DNA of 5,300 bases, from assembly GCA_002432095.1 (NCBI GenBank), contig DJFQ01000185.1, positions 9,961 through 15,260 of the forward strand. Direction: 5' to 3'. A program made the position numbers and the translations under genes. The notes under the pieces are model-generated. The model saw only the letters and a list, made by a program, of their open reading frames with translations, did not search any database and was not told the origin of the DNA. Origin of the DNA: Marinagarivorans sp. UBA5868. Its GTDB lineage: Bacteria > Pseudomonadota > Gammaproteobacteria > Pseudomonadales > Cellvibrionaceae. Below, piece by piece: positions 1 through 5,300 of the stretch. Positions within the stretch are counted from its first letter, which is position 1; the number at the start of each line of letters is the position of its first letter.

Positions 1-501
1 CCAGCCGGAATTAACAGAGGTCCATTTTTTGGGCAGATCAAACGAGACATAAATTTCCGTGCGCGCATTTTTTAAACGCCGTACGCTCACCGGTGGCACT
101 AGATCCTCACCACGTAACAATGCCCAGTTATCGGTGATGTACGCGTCATATTCGCCAGATGAACGCTGATGAACGATGGGAATGCGGTAACTCAGAAAGG
201 CGTTGCCCTTGGTGTTGGGTCGCCAAATCAACGTATCACCATCCCGTTTTATCTCCCCACTGCCCTCAATATTTTTTAGCGAGTGCTTTGTGAGATTAAA
301 CCGCGCTCGTTTCAGCCAATTAGCGCGGTCGATATTGATGCGTACCTCCGCACTTTTTTTATCCGGTAAAAATTTCACTTCGTATTCCAATTTTGCCGGA
401 GCTGCGGCGCGGGTATTGAGCGCAAGAAAAATGCAGAAAAAGCCAGTGAGCGCGGCCAGCCCGAAAATCCGAAGGCGTTGCGAGTGGATGGAAGACATCA
501 T
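1..501 (-). CDS. Exported protein with M61 peptidase-like N-terminal region (partial, 3' end off window)
   Basis: The minus-strand frame is open from the ATG at 501 to the left edge, giving 167 codons with no stop. Residues 1-34 look like a Sec signal peptide: a basic start (R9, R11), a hydrophobic core (about 12-28) and an Ala-rich cleavage region ending near A32-A34. The mature part is beta-strand-like, beginning KLEYEVKF. It contains the segment YDAYITDNWALLRGEDLVPP at 118-137, followed by a DLPKKW strand at 155-160. From family memory this resembles the N-terminal beta domain of M61 (glycyl aminopeptidase-like) proteins of Gammaproteobacteria. The HExxH zinc site that would prove a peptidase lies outside the window, so activity is inferred. 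The ATG at 501 is preferred over the adjacent ATG at 498 because GAGGAA lies 10 nt upstream. The gene diverges from the antiporter. An uncharacterised secreted beta-sandwich protein is the alternative. The gene is near certain; the family is moderate. Confidence 0.72.
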   Translation of the reverse strand, partial: MMSSIHSQRLRIFGLAALTGFFCIFLALNTRAAAPAKLEYEVKFLPDKKSAEVRINIDRANWLKRARFNLTKHSLKNIEGSGEIKRDGDTLIWRPNTKGNAFLSYRIPIVHQRSSGEYDAYITDNWALLRGEDLVPPVSVRRLKNARTEIYVSFDLPKKWTSVNSGW

Positions 502-511
502 AAGTATTCGG

Positions 512-517
512 TTCCTC
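512..517 (-). promoter_or_regulatory. Ribosome binding site of the M61-like gene
   Basis: Read on the minus strand, GAGGAA sits 10 nt before the ATG at 501 and 13 nt before the next ATG at 498. This favours the first ATG as the start. Confidence 0.6.
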
Positions 518-579
518 AAAATCTGAATGTTCGCTGTCTGCGATATTTTGCTTTATTGTGGCGCCCTTTAGGGCCAGCC

Positions 580-584
580 GGAAA
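580..584 (+). promoter_or_regulatory. Probable ribosome binding site of the antiporter gene
   Basis: GGAAA lies 9 nt upstream of the ATG at 594. The site supports that ATG rather than the in-frame GTG at 558, which has no purine-rich site at a suitable distance and would place a polar, basic dodecapeptide before the first membrane helix. Confidence 0.45.
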
Positions 585-593
585 CCTTTCACC

Positions 594-2438
594 ATGAATA
601 CCGCACTGACCATCTCTTTGTTATTTCTTGCCGGCTTTCTCGCCCAATGGCTGGCATGGCGCAGCAAGCTTCCGGCAATTTTATTTCTCCTCGCCGTCGG
701 CATAGTCGCCGGGCCAGTGACCAACTGGCTATCACCGGAACAACTGCTCGGCGATCTACTGTTTCCCTTTGTGTCCCTCGCCGTGGCGGTCATTCTATTT
801 GAGGGTGCTTTGACATTGAAACTGGAAGAGGTGCGCAACCTGGGATTGGTGGTGCGTCGTCTGGTTACTTGGGGCGCCTTGGTCTGTTGGGCAGTAACTG
901 CGGTAGCGACCCATCTCCTGTTCGGACTGGACTGGGGCATCAGCTTGCTGTTCGGCGCCATTACCGTGGTCACCGGCCCTACTGTCATAGTGCCGATGTT
1001 GCGTACGGTCAGGCCGACAGCGAACATCGCCAAGATTTTGCGCTGGGAAGGTATTGTCATCGACCCGATAGGCGCATTGTTCGCCGTGGTCGTGTTCGAC
1101 TTTTTGGTGTCCATGCAAGCGGGGCACGCACTTAGCCACAGTGCCTGGACCTTCGCACGGACTTTATTGGTCGGCTTTGGTTTGGGAGCGGGCGCAGGTT
1201 GGCTGCTCGGTCAGTTGCTGCGCCGTCGCTGGATTCCAGATTACCTGCTGAACATGGCAACGCTTACGCACGTATTTCTGGTGTTCACCTGTGCGAACAC
1301 TTTTGCCCACGAGGCAGGCCTGCTGGCAGTCACCGTCATGGGCATGTGGCTAGCTAATACCCGCGGGTTGCATATCGAGGAAATCCTCAATTTCAAAGAA
1401 AATCTGAGCGTGGTGTTGATTAGCGGGTTATTTATCATCCTCGCCGCGCGTATCGCACCGATGGACATCGCCCGTCTCGGCATTCCTGTATTGGTACTGT
1501 TGTTGATTATGCAGTTTATCGGCAGACCCCTATCCGTACTGGCCGCAACCATGGGTTCAGAATTGAATTGGCGGGAGCGCGCCCTGCTCGCCTGGATCGC
1601 GCCGCGCGGCATAGTCGCGGCGGCGGTTTCGGCGCTCTTCGCGCTAAAACTCGAAGCCGCGCAAATGGCGAAAGCGGAGACGCTGGTGCCGCTTACATTT
1701 TCCGTCATTGTCGGCACTGTGCTGTTGCAAAGTCTCACCGCCAAACCCTTGGCGCGACTGCTGAAGGTGGCTGAGTCATCGGCACGGGGATTTCTGATCA
1801 TCGGTGCAAATCCGGTCGCGCTGCAAATTGGCAAAGTTCTTAAAGAAAGCGGCATCGAAGTGCTGATGTGCGACACCAGTTGGGACAATATCCGCGCCGC
1901 CCGTATGGAGGGACTACCGACGTTTTACGGCAATCCTGTGTCGGAATACGCCGACCAAAAGCTCGATCTTATCGGCCTGGGAAAAATGCTTGGCCTATCG
2001 CCACATCGCGAGCTGAATACGCTTGCAAGTCTGCGCTATCGCAGTGAATTCGGCGGCCACAATATTTATACCCTCACCACAGACCGCGACAGCTCCGCCT
2101 CCGACAAACATCGGATTGGCACCAGTCACCAGGGTAAGGTTCTGTTTAACCAATACCTCACGTACAGCCACATGACCGGACTGCTGGCACAGGGAGCAGA
2201 AGTCAAACGCACCAAACTGTCCAAGGAATTTACCTTCGCCGACTATCAGCAGCGCAACCGCGGCAAGGTCATCCCGCTGTTCGCGGTATCCCCCAAAGGC
2301 AAGCTGGAAATCTTTACCGCAGAGGACACCAATAAACCGGACATTGGCTGGACCATCATCGGCCTGAGTTACGACGAAACTTCCACAGAGGAGGCTATGT
2401 CTGCCCAGGCAGGCCCTCCCAAGGATCATCTGCCATGA
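594..2438 (+). CDS. CPA1-type cation:proton antiporter with C-terminal TrkA-N/RCK-like domain
   Basis: This 614-residue inner-membrane protein is predicted to exchange Na+ or K+ for H+, supporting pH and salt homeostasis. Residues 1-390 are a string of hydrophobic helices typical of the Na_H_Exchanger fold. Recognisable landmarks are GALTLKL (71-77), VTGPTVIVPML (126-136), WEGIVIDPIGAL (151-162, with acidic E152 and D157 in the presumed ion-binding helix), HEAGLLAVTVMG (239-250) and WIAPRGIVAAAVSALFAL (334-351). This is the CPA1 subgroup with ID rather than the usual ND before the transport helix. Residues about 398-500 form a Rossmann-like unit: GFLIIGANPVA with helix following, then VLMCD ending in D427, as in TrkA-N/RCK nucleotide-binding domains. 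The glycine motif is incomplete. Residues 500-614 are a soluble tail without a recognised domain. I chose the ATG at 594 over the GTG at 558. The stop overlaps the start of the downstream lipoprotein gene. The family is secure; ion specificity cannot be read from sequence. Confidence 0.92.
   Translation: MNTALTISLLFLAGFLAQWLAWRSKLPAILFLLAVGIVAGPVTNWLSPEQLLGDLLFPFVSLAVAVILFEGALTLKLEEVRNLGLVVRRLVTWGALVCWAVTAVATHLLFGLDWGISLLFGAITVVTGPTVIVPMLRTVRPTANIAKILRWEGIVIDPIGALFAVVVFDFLVSMQAGHALSHSAWTFARTLLVGFGLGAGAGWLLGQLLRRRWIPDYLLNMATLTHVFLVFTCANTFAHEAGLLAVTVMGMWLANTRGLHIEEILNFKENLSVVLISGLFIILAARIAPMDIARLGIPVLVLLLIMQFIGRPLSVLAATMGSELNWRERALLAWIAPRGIVAAAVSALFALKLEAAQMAKAETLVPLTFSVIVGTVLLQSLTAKPLARLLKVAESSARGFLIIGANPVALQIGKVLKESGIEVLMCDTSWDNIRAARMEGLPTFYGNPVSEYADQKLDLIGLGKMLGLSPHRELNTLASLRYRSEFGGHNIYTLTTDRDSSASDKHRIGTSHQGKVLFNQYLTYSHMTGLLAQGAEVKRTKLSKEFTFADYQQRNRGKVIPLFAVSPKGKLEIFTAEDTNKPDIGWTIIGLSYDETSTEEAMSAQAGPPKDHLP
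2421..2426 (+). promoter_or_regulatory. Ribosome binding site of the PrcB-like gene inside the antiporter 3' end
   Basis: AAGGAT ends 8 nt before the ATG at 2435, within the last codons of the antiporter. With the ATGA overlap, it supports translation of the lipoprotein gene from the antiporter mRNA. Confidence 0.6.
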
Positions 2439-2947
2439 CCATCATCCACAATGCCGTTTTGTTGGCTTCTTTGACTGCGCTGATGGCGTGTACCGCGGAA
2501 CACAGTGTGCGACACGTCAGCTTGCGAAGCCTTCACCAAAGTGCTTATTGCGGCGGGGAAGCGGCAGGATTGCGCTGGTTGGCTCGCGAACATCTTGCCG
2601 ACCTGCTGGGCAACACGGGCGCGGGACAAGATCTCCGGGGACAACATCTCGCGGAGCGACATCTGGATGCTGCACCAGCGTCGGTGCCACCTATTGCCGA
2701 CGACGAGAAGCTGGTACTAGTCAGTTTGGGGCAAAAAAATTCCGGCGGGTATGGTGTGGCTCTCGCGGGTCATCAAACCGACATTCGTGACGGAGTCATT
2801 GACCTGCCGCTGGATATTCAACAACCGGCACCGGGGAGCATGCAAACCATGCAGCTCACCAAACCCTGCCTTGTGATTGGGCTGCGCGGCGAGGGTTTCA
2901 GCAGGGTCAATGCCGGATCTCTGGGAAGCGTTACCGTAAATGACTGA
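2435..2947 (+). CDS. Lipoprotein with PrcB-like C-terminal domain (protease-complex subunit type)
   Basis: This 170-residue protein has a hydrophobic signal segment (about 7-18) ending in the lipobox-like LMAC, with C19 as the predicted lipidated residue. Thr at +2 does not suggest inner-membrane retention, so an outer-membrane anchor is likely. The n-region is unusual in having no Lys or Arg, only H5, and Met at lipobox position -2 is atypical. The C-terminal half resembles PrcB_C: VLVSLGQKNSGGYGVAL (94-110, with the S-G-G-Y signature at 103-106), PAPGSMQTMQLTKPCLVIGL (131-150), then a short strand ending at VTVND. C39 and C145 could form a disulfide. PrcB of Treponema denticola is a lipoprotein that binds and stabilises the S8 protease dentilisin; other family members are mostly uncharacterised. 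The ATG overlaps the antiporter TGA by 4 bp, indicating translational coupling. An S8 protease gene converges on it 112 bp downstream. The lipoprotein and PrcB-like calls are fairly sure; a role with that protease is inference. Confidence 0.8.
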   Translation: MTIIHNAVLLASLTALMACTAEHSVRHVSLRSLHQSAYCGGEAAGLRWLAREHLADLLGNTGAGQDLRGQHLAERHLDAAPASVPPIADDEKLVLVSLGQKNSGGYGVALAGHQTDIRDGVIDLPLDIQQPAPGSMQTMQLTKPCLVIGLRGEGFSRVNAGSLGSVTVND

Positions 2948-2964
2948 CGGGCCAAGCCCGCCAG
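2944..2964. terminator. GC-rich hairpin at the end of the PrcB-like gene (weak terminator candidate)
   Basis: CGGGC (2948-2952) pairs with GCCCG (2956-2960) across a CAA loop. The stem extends by CTG/CAG after one mismatch. It begins in the last sense codon and spans the TGA stop. The plus strand downstream is A/G-rich rather than T-rich, so it lacks the usual intrinsic terminator tail. It could instead act as an RNA 3'-end stabiliser. Confidence 0.25.
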
Positions 2965-3014
2965 CGAAGAAGAGAAATACCAGTCCTTTAACCAATCACT
3001 GGGAATGCTTAGTG

Positions 3015-3046
3015 ACAGAACCGATCTTGCGAGCAAGCTGTTCTGT
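3015..3046. terminator. Inverted repeat in the convergent intergenic region (candidate bidirectional terminator)
   Basis: The outer arms ACAGAAC (3015-3021) and GTTCTGT (3040-3046) are perfectly complementary over 7 bp. The inner arms CTTGC (3026-3030) and GCAAG (3033-3037) are perfectly complementary over 5 bp, or as CTTG/CAAG with a 4-nt loop. A small asymmetric internal loop separates the two stems. Its position between two convergent gene ends suits a shared terminator, but no T-run follows on either strand. An additional inverted repeat CCAGT/ACTGG lies at 2980-3002, and GAACCGAT is directly repeated at 3018-3025 and 3052-3059. Confidence 0.35.
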
Positions 3047-3059
3047 AAATGGAACCGAT

Positions 3060-5300
3060 TTAATAATGGAACAATTCGCGAGAGAAACCCCGGCGATCTG
3101 CATCCGTACTTTCCAATCCTATATTCGGAGTTAATCCTGCGGGAAAGTTAAGGTCAGCTTTATCGCTGTCCACTCGTACAATGGTTTCTTCACCAATGGA
3201 CGGGTAAAACCCGCAGCTCTCACCAAGTTCACACACATAGGTATCGTTATTGATGTCTGAACCGGCGGCAATGTAGTAATCGCCAATTGGCACATCATCA
3301 AAGTGATACGCATATTGCCCCTCGACTGCGGCGCTCTGCCCCACCATGGTCACTGCACCCAAATTGGCGTCGATCAACAACACATACAAATATCCGGCGT
3401 TCCCCATGGGAACAAACTCCCCTACCCGCATGTTCACCTGGACCTTGACCACTGTACCCAGATCCGTAACAAATTCCACGAACCCGCGATACACACCATC
3501 CGGCAACGCACCGCGGTCAACCGTAACGGTATAGCGACCAATGCCGTTGCCATCCACCTGGCGCGGCGCAACGCTGAGCCACGGCTCTGTAGTCTGAACG
3601 CCCGTCACGCTGACGACACCACTACCCACCGTCCTCACTTCCATCACCTGCTCCAGCACGTCACCTTCGAAGACCAGAATGCTGGTACTCGCCAGAAGTG
3701 CCGCCGTAGTACCGCCGGAGGCCAGTGAGCGTGCAGCTTCGACGGCGCGGTAGGCATCAATGAGTCCAAATCCATATTGGTCGTCACGACCCGTCTGCCC
3801 CTTATCTTCGGTGATGGCGCCGGAGGCAAGCAGAGCGTCGAATTCATCTGGGGTAAGCCCTGGGTGTACCGACTTCATCAGCGCCACAACACCGGCCACA
3901 TGGGGAGACGCCATGGAGGTGCCTTGATAAAACACATAACTCTTTTCCCGACTGGTACCGCTCTCTTGTACACCAGTACTCAAAATTCCGTCCGAATAAC
4001 CGTCGTTATTGCGGTCGGCGGACATATTGCCGCCGGGAGCGGTTACATCAACAAATGCTCCGGTATTCGAATAGGGTGCGCGCTCGCCGCGAAAATCACT
4101 TGCGGCCACTGAGACGACGCCTTCATAGGACGCGGGATACATAGGTTCGTCGGTGTTGTCATTGCCGGCAGCGGCGATCACGATCACGCCGCGAGCCCGC
4201 ACCGCCCGATACAGGTCCTGAGACGCCTGTGAATATCCACCGCCACCCAAACTGAGGTTGATGATATCCGCCCGCCGAGCGGGAAGTGTGCCGCTGTCGT
4301 TCTCTAAACCCGCCGCATAGCGAACTGCCTGTAGAACATCGTAACTAAGGCCGCCGCCCCGCCCCATGGCGCGCAAAGGCATGGCTTTCGCGCCTGACGC
4401 TACACCGACGCCGCCTTCTTGGTTGTTCATCGCCGCTGCCACAGTCCCTATGACGTGAGTGCCATGCCAGGAGCTGCTGCCAACATAAATGCTATCGCCG
4501 GGATCGGTTGGATCCGCATCGATACCATCACCGTCGTTGGACGTATTGGTGGTGGAGATAAAGTCATACCCTTGCACCAACTGGCCCTGCAGATCCGGAT
4601 GCGAGGAAAACACCCCGGAATCCACCACGGCTACGATCACATCCGGGCTGCCGGTCGTAATGTTCCACGCTTGCGGCAAATTGATGGCGCCGTAATGCCA
4701 TTGGTAAACATAGGTCGGGTCGGTGGGTGTCAGCATCGAGCGCAGCCGATAGTTTGGCTCCGCATATTCGATGTCCGGCTGCTGACGCAGGCGCTTGATC
4801 GTCTTCAGCGTACGCAGTTTGGCTACGGCATCAGGGTTTGTCTGGGCGAGATACTTCTCGAATCCGCTGACGTTGGCACTCAACTGCAACACCGCTTGGG
4901 TCTGCGGATTTGTTGGATTTAATTGCGCAAGGGCGGCGCGCTTGTCGCCTTGGTGAGTTACTTTCATCTGTGCCTGTTCCATCAGGCTAAGACCGCGCAC
5001 AAAACTGCTCCGGCGTTTGAAAACTGCCTGATCCGGCTCGAAATTCAAACTTTGGCCGGCGGCGGAAGGACCGGCCACCAATGATGTTTTGCCCACTTTC
5101 AACAGGTAGCGTGATGCGCGCGAAGCCGCGTTCACCATAATGAGATAAGAGCCGGTTTGCGGCGCCATGACGGACTCGAATTCCCCCATACCCTCAGATG
5201 CGGCCACCGGGGTAGAGCTTGTGCCATCGAACAACAACAAATCCAAATCACCCTGGGCGAAATCCACCACCTGCATGGACACAAAATCACCCTGCGCCAG
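3060..5300 (-). CDS. Secreted S8 (subtilisin family) serine protease, N-terminus off window
   Basis: The minus-strand frame is open from the right edge to a TAA at 3060-3062, giving 746 visible residues. The GTG at 5280-5282 is internal: the domain continues upstream of it, so the true start and signal peptide are missing. Counting from the edge: residues 1-70 form a PPC-like beta domain (DFAQGDLDLLLFDG, then ESVMAPQTGSYLIMV). About 100-190 look like an inhibitor-I9-type propeptide ending QPDIEYAEPNYRL. About 195-525 are the catalytic domain. The triad is complete: Asp227 in AVVDSGV (codon 4620-4622), His279 in WHGTHVIGT (4464-4466) and Ser462 in GTSMASPHVAG (3915-3917). Oxyanion Asn380 lies in AAAGND (4161-4163). 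About 540-627 resemble a BACON/Ig-like sandwich (PWLSVAP, then YRGFVEFVTDLG). About 634-720 form a beta domain with a D-x-N-x-D and two-Cys motif. It should cleave proteins outside the cytoplasm after propeptide removal. The protease call is near certain; substrate is unknown. Confidence 0.95.
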   Translation of the reverse strand: MAQGDFVSMQVVDFAQGDLDLLLFDGTSSTPVAASEGMGEFESVMAPQTGSYLIMVNAASRASRYLLKVGKTSLVAGPSAAGQSLNFEPDQAVFKRRSSFVRGLSLMEQAQMKVTHQGDKRAALAQLNPTNPQTQAVLQLSANVSGFEKYLAQTNPDAVAKLRTLKTIKRLRQQPDIEYAEPNYRLRSMLTPTDPTYVYQWHYGAINLPQAWNITTGSPDVIVAVVDSGVFSSHPDLQGQLVQGYDFISTTNTSNDGDGIDADPTDPGDSIYVGSSSWHGTHVIGTVAAAMNNQEGGVGVASGAKAMPLRAMGRGGGLSYDVLQAVRYAAGLENDSGTLPARRADIINLSLGGGGYSQASQDLYRAVRARGVIVIAAAGNDNTDEPMYPASYEGVVSVAASDFRGERAPYSNTGAFVDVTAPGGNMSADRNNDGYSDGILSTGVQESGTSREKSYVFYQGTSMASPHVAGVVALMKSVHPGLTPDEFDALLASGAITEDKGQTGRDDQYGFGLIDAYRAVEAARSLASGGTTAALLASTSILVFEGDVLEQVMEVRTVGSGVVSVTGVQTTEPWLSVAPRQVDGNGIGRYTVTVDRGALPDGVYRGFVEFVTDLGTVVKVQVNMRVGEFVPMGNAGYLYVLLIDANLGAVTMVGQSAAVEGQYAYHFDDVPIGDYYIAAGSDINNDTYVCELGESCGFYPSIGEETIVRVDSDKADLNFPAGLTPNIGLESTDADRRGFSRELFHY
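3213..3257 (-). other. Asp/Asn-rich two-cysteine motif in the C-terminal domain of the S8 protease
   Basis: The encoded segment DINNDTYVCELGESC joins a D-x-N-x-D loop, of the kind that often binds calcium, to two cysteines five residues apart, followed by GFYP. A disulfide-pinned metal loop in the terminal beta domain is a reasonable reading. It is not experimentally assigned and I do not know a named family for it. Confidence 0.45.
5091..5300 (-). other. PPC-like (pre-peptidase C-terminal type) domain at the visible N-terminus of the S8 protease
   Basis: Visible residues 1-70 show the PPC pattern: a strand with Q-G-D-F-V, the DLDLLLFDG core, a small-residue turn with A-S-E, then E-S-V followed by P-Q-T-G-S-Y-L-I-M-V and a final Y-L-L-K-V strand. 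PPC domains usually sit C-terminal to the peptidase and are often removed on maturation. Here it precedes the propeptide, an order I recall from some gammaproteobacterial S8 proteins. Its upstream part is off the window. Confidence 0.6.

Larger units (their letters stand above)
502..593. promoter_or_regulatory. Divergent intergenic region between M61-like gene and antiporter
   Basis: This 92-bp stretch must carry promoters for both flanking genes unless one is driven from elsewhere. It includes an AT-rich core around 541-557. The best plus-strand pair I can find is TTCGCT (530-535), a 16-bp spacer, and TTTATT (552-557). It matches the sigma-70 consensus at only 3 of 6 and 4 of 6 bases, so it is weak. 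No convincing minus-strand promoter was recognised. An inverted repeat (GCCC, TTTA, GGGC) at 563-574 would fall in the antiporter leader. No known operator was recognised. Confidence 0.4.

Noticed and set aside
203..526. 107-codon plus-strand frame opposite the M61-like gene
   Set aside because: The minus-strand frame has a signal peptide, a ribosome binding site and family-like sequence; this one is its shadow.
359..1114. 251-codon open frame on the minus strand
   Set aside because: It overlaps the well-supported antiporter and the intergenic region. Its translation is low-complexity Thr/Arg/Ser/Asn-rich with no domain, typical of an antisense shadow.
1241..1888. 215-codon open frame on the minus strand within the antiporter
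   Set aside because: It is antisense to conserved transmembrane segments and has no recognisable motif or start context.
2488..2790. Alternative plus-strand frame inside the PrcB-like gene, considered as a sign of a frameshift
   Set aside because: The main frame is continuous from the lipobox through the PrcB-like signatures. The alternative is Arg/Ser/Cys-rich with no domain.
3131..3313. Alternative minus-strand frame near the protease 3' end, considered as evidence of a late frameshift
   Set aside because: The main frame keeps a coherent beta domain with the Asp/Cys motif to its end. The alternative shows no domain; without homologues a frameshift cannot be supported.
4419..4922. 167-codon plus-strand frame opposite the S8 protease
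   Set aside because: It is antisense to the triad His and Asp motifs and the propeptide, so the conserved protein explains this DNA.
5280..5282. GTG as the start of the S8 protease
   Set aside because: The frame stays open to the window edge, and the residues before it (LAQGDF) belong to the same PPC-like strand pattern; no signal peptide follows it.

Overview
The window fits a chromosomal segment of a Gammaproteobacterium, probably marine or otherwise saline. This is inferred from moderate GC, dense gene packing, Proteobacteria-like Shine-Dalgarno sites, and the kinds of secreted protein and antiporter present; nothing here fixes the genus. It holds four protein-coding genes, two of them cut by the window edges. 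I see no RNA genes, insertion sequences, CRISPR arrays or integration sites.

Layout. (1) Positions 1-501, minus strand: the N-terminal 167 codons of an exported protein resembling the N-terminal part of M61-type peptidases; the rest lies off the left edge. (2) Positions 502-593: a 92-bp divergent intergenic region serving gene 1 and the antiporter. (3) Positions 594-2438, plus strand: a complete CPA1-type cation:proton antiporter with a cytosolic Rossmann-like (TrkA-N/RCK-like) tail. (4) Positions 2435-2947, plus strand: a small lipoprotein with a PrcB-like C-terminal domain, joined to the antiporter by a 4-bp ATGA stop/start overlap. (5) Positions 2948-3059: a convergent intergenic region with several inverted repeats. 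(6) Positions 3060-5300, minus strand: a large secreted subtilisin-family (S8) serine protease missing its N-terminus at the right edge. Its visible order is PPC-like domain, propeptide, catalytic domain, BACON/Ig-like domain and an Asp/Cys-rich terminal domain.

How they may work together. The antiporter and lipoprotein are very likely one operon. The lipoprotein and the S8 protease converge tail to tail. In Treponema denticola, PrcB is a lipoprotein that binds and stabilises the S8 protease dentilisin (PrtP). A PrcB-domain lipoprotein beside an S8 protease is therefore a plausible envelope partnership, although they are not in one transcript here. With the M61-like gene, three of the four genes have a possible link to extracytoplasmic proteolysis. 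The fourth exchanges cations for protons. No system here is clearly without precedent; the PrcB-like/S8 neighbourhood is the most useful lead.
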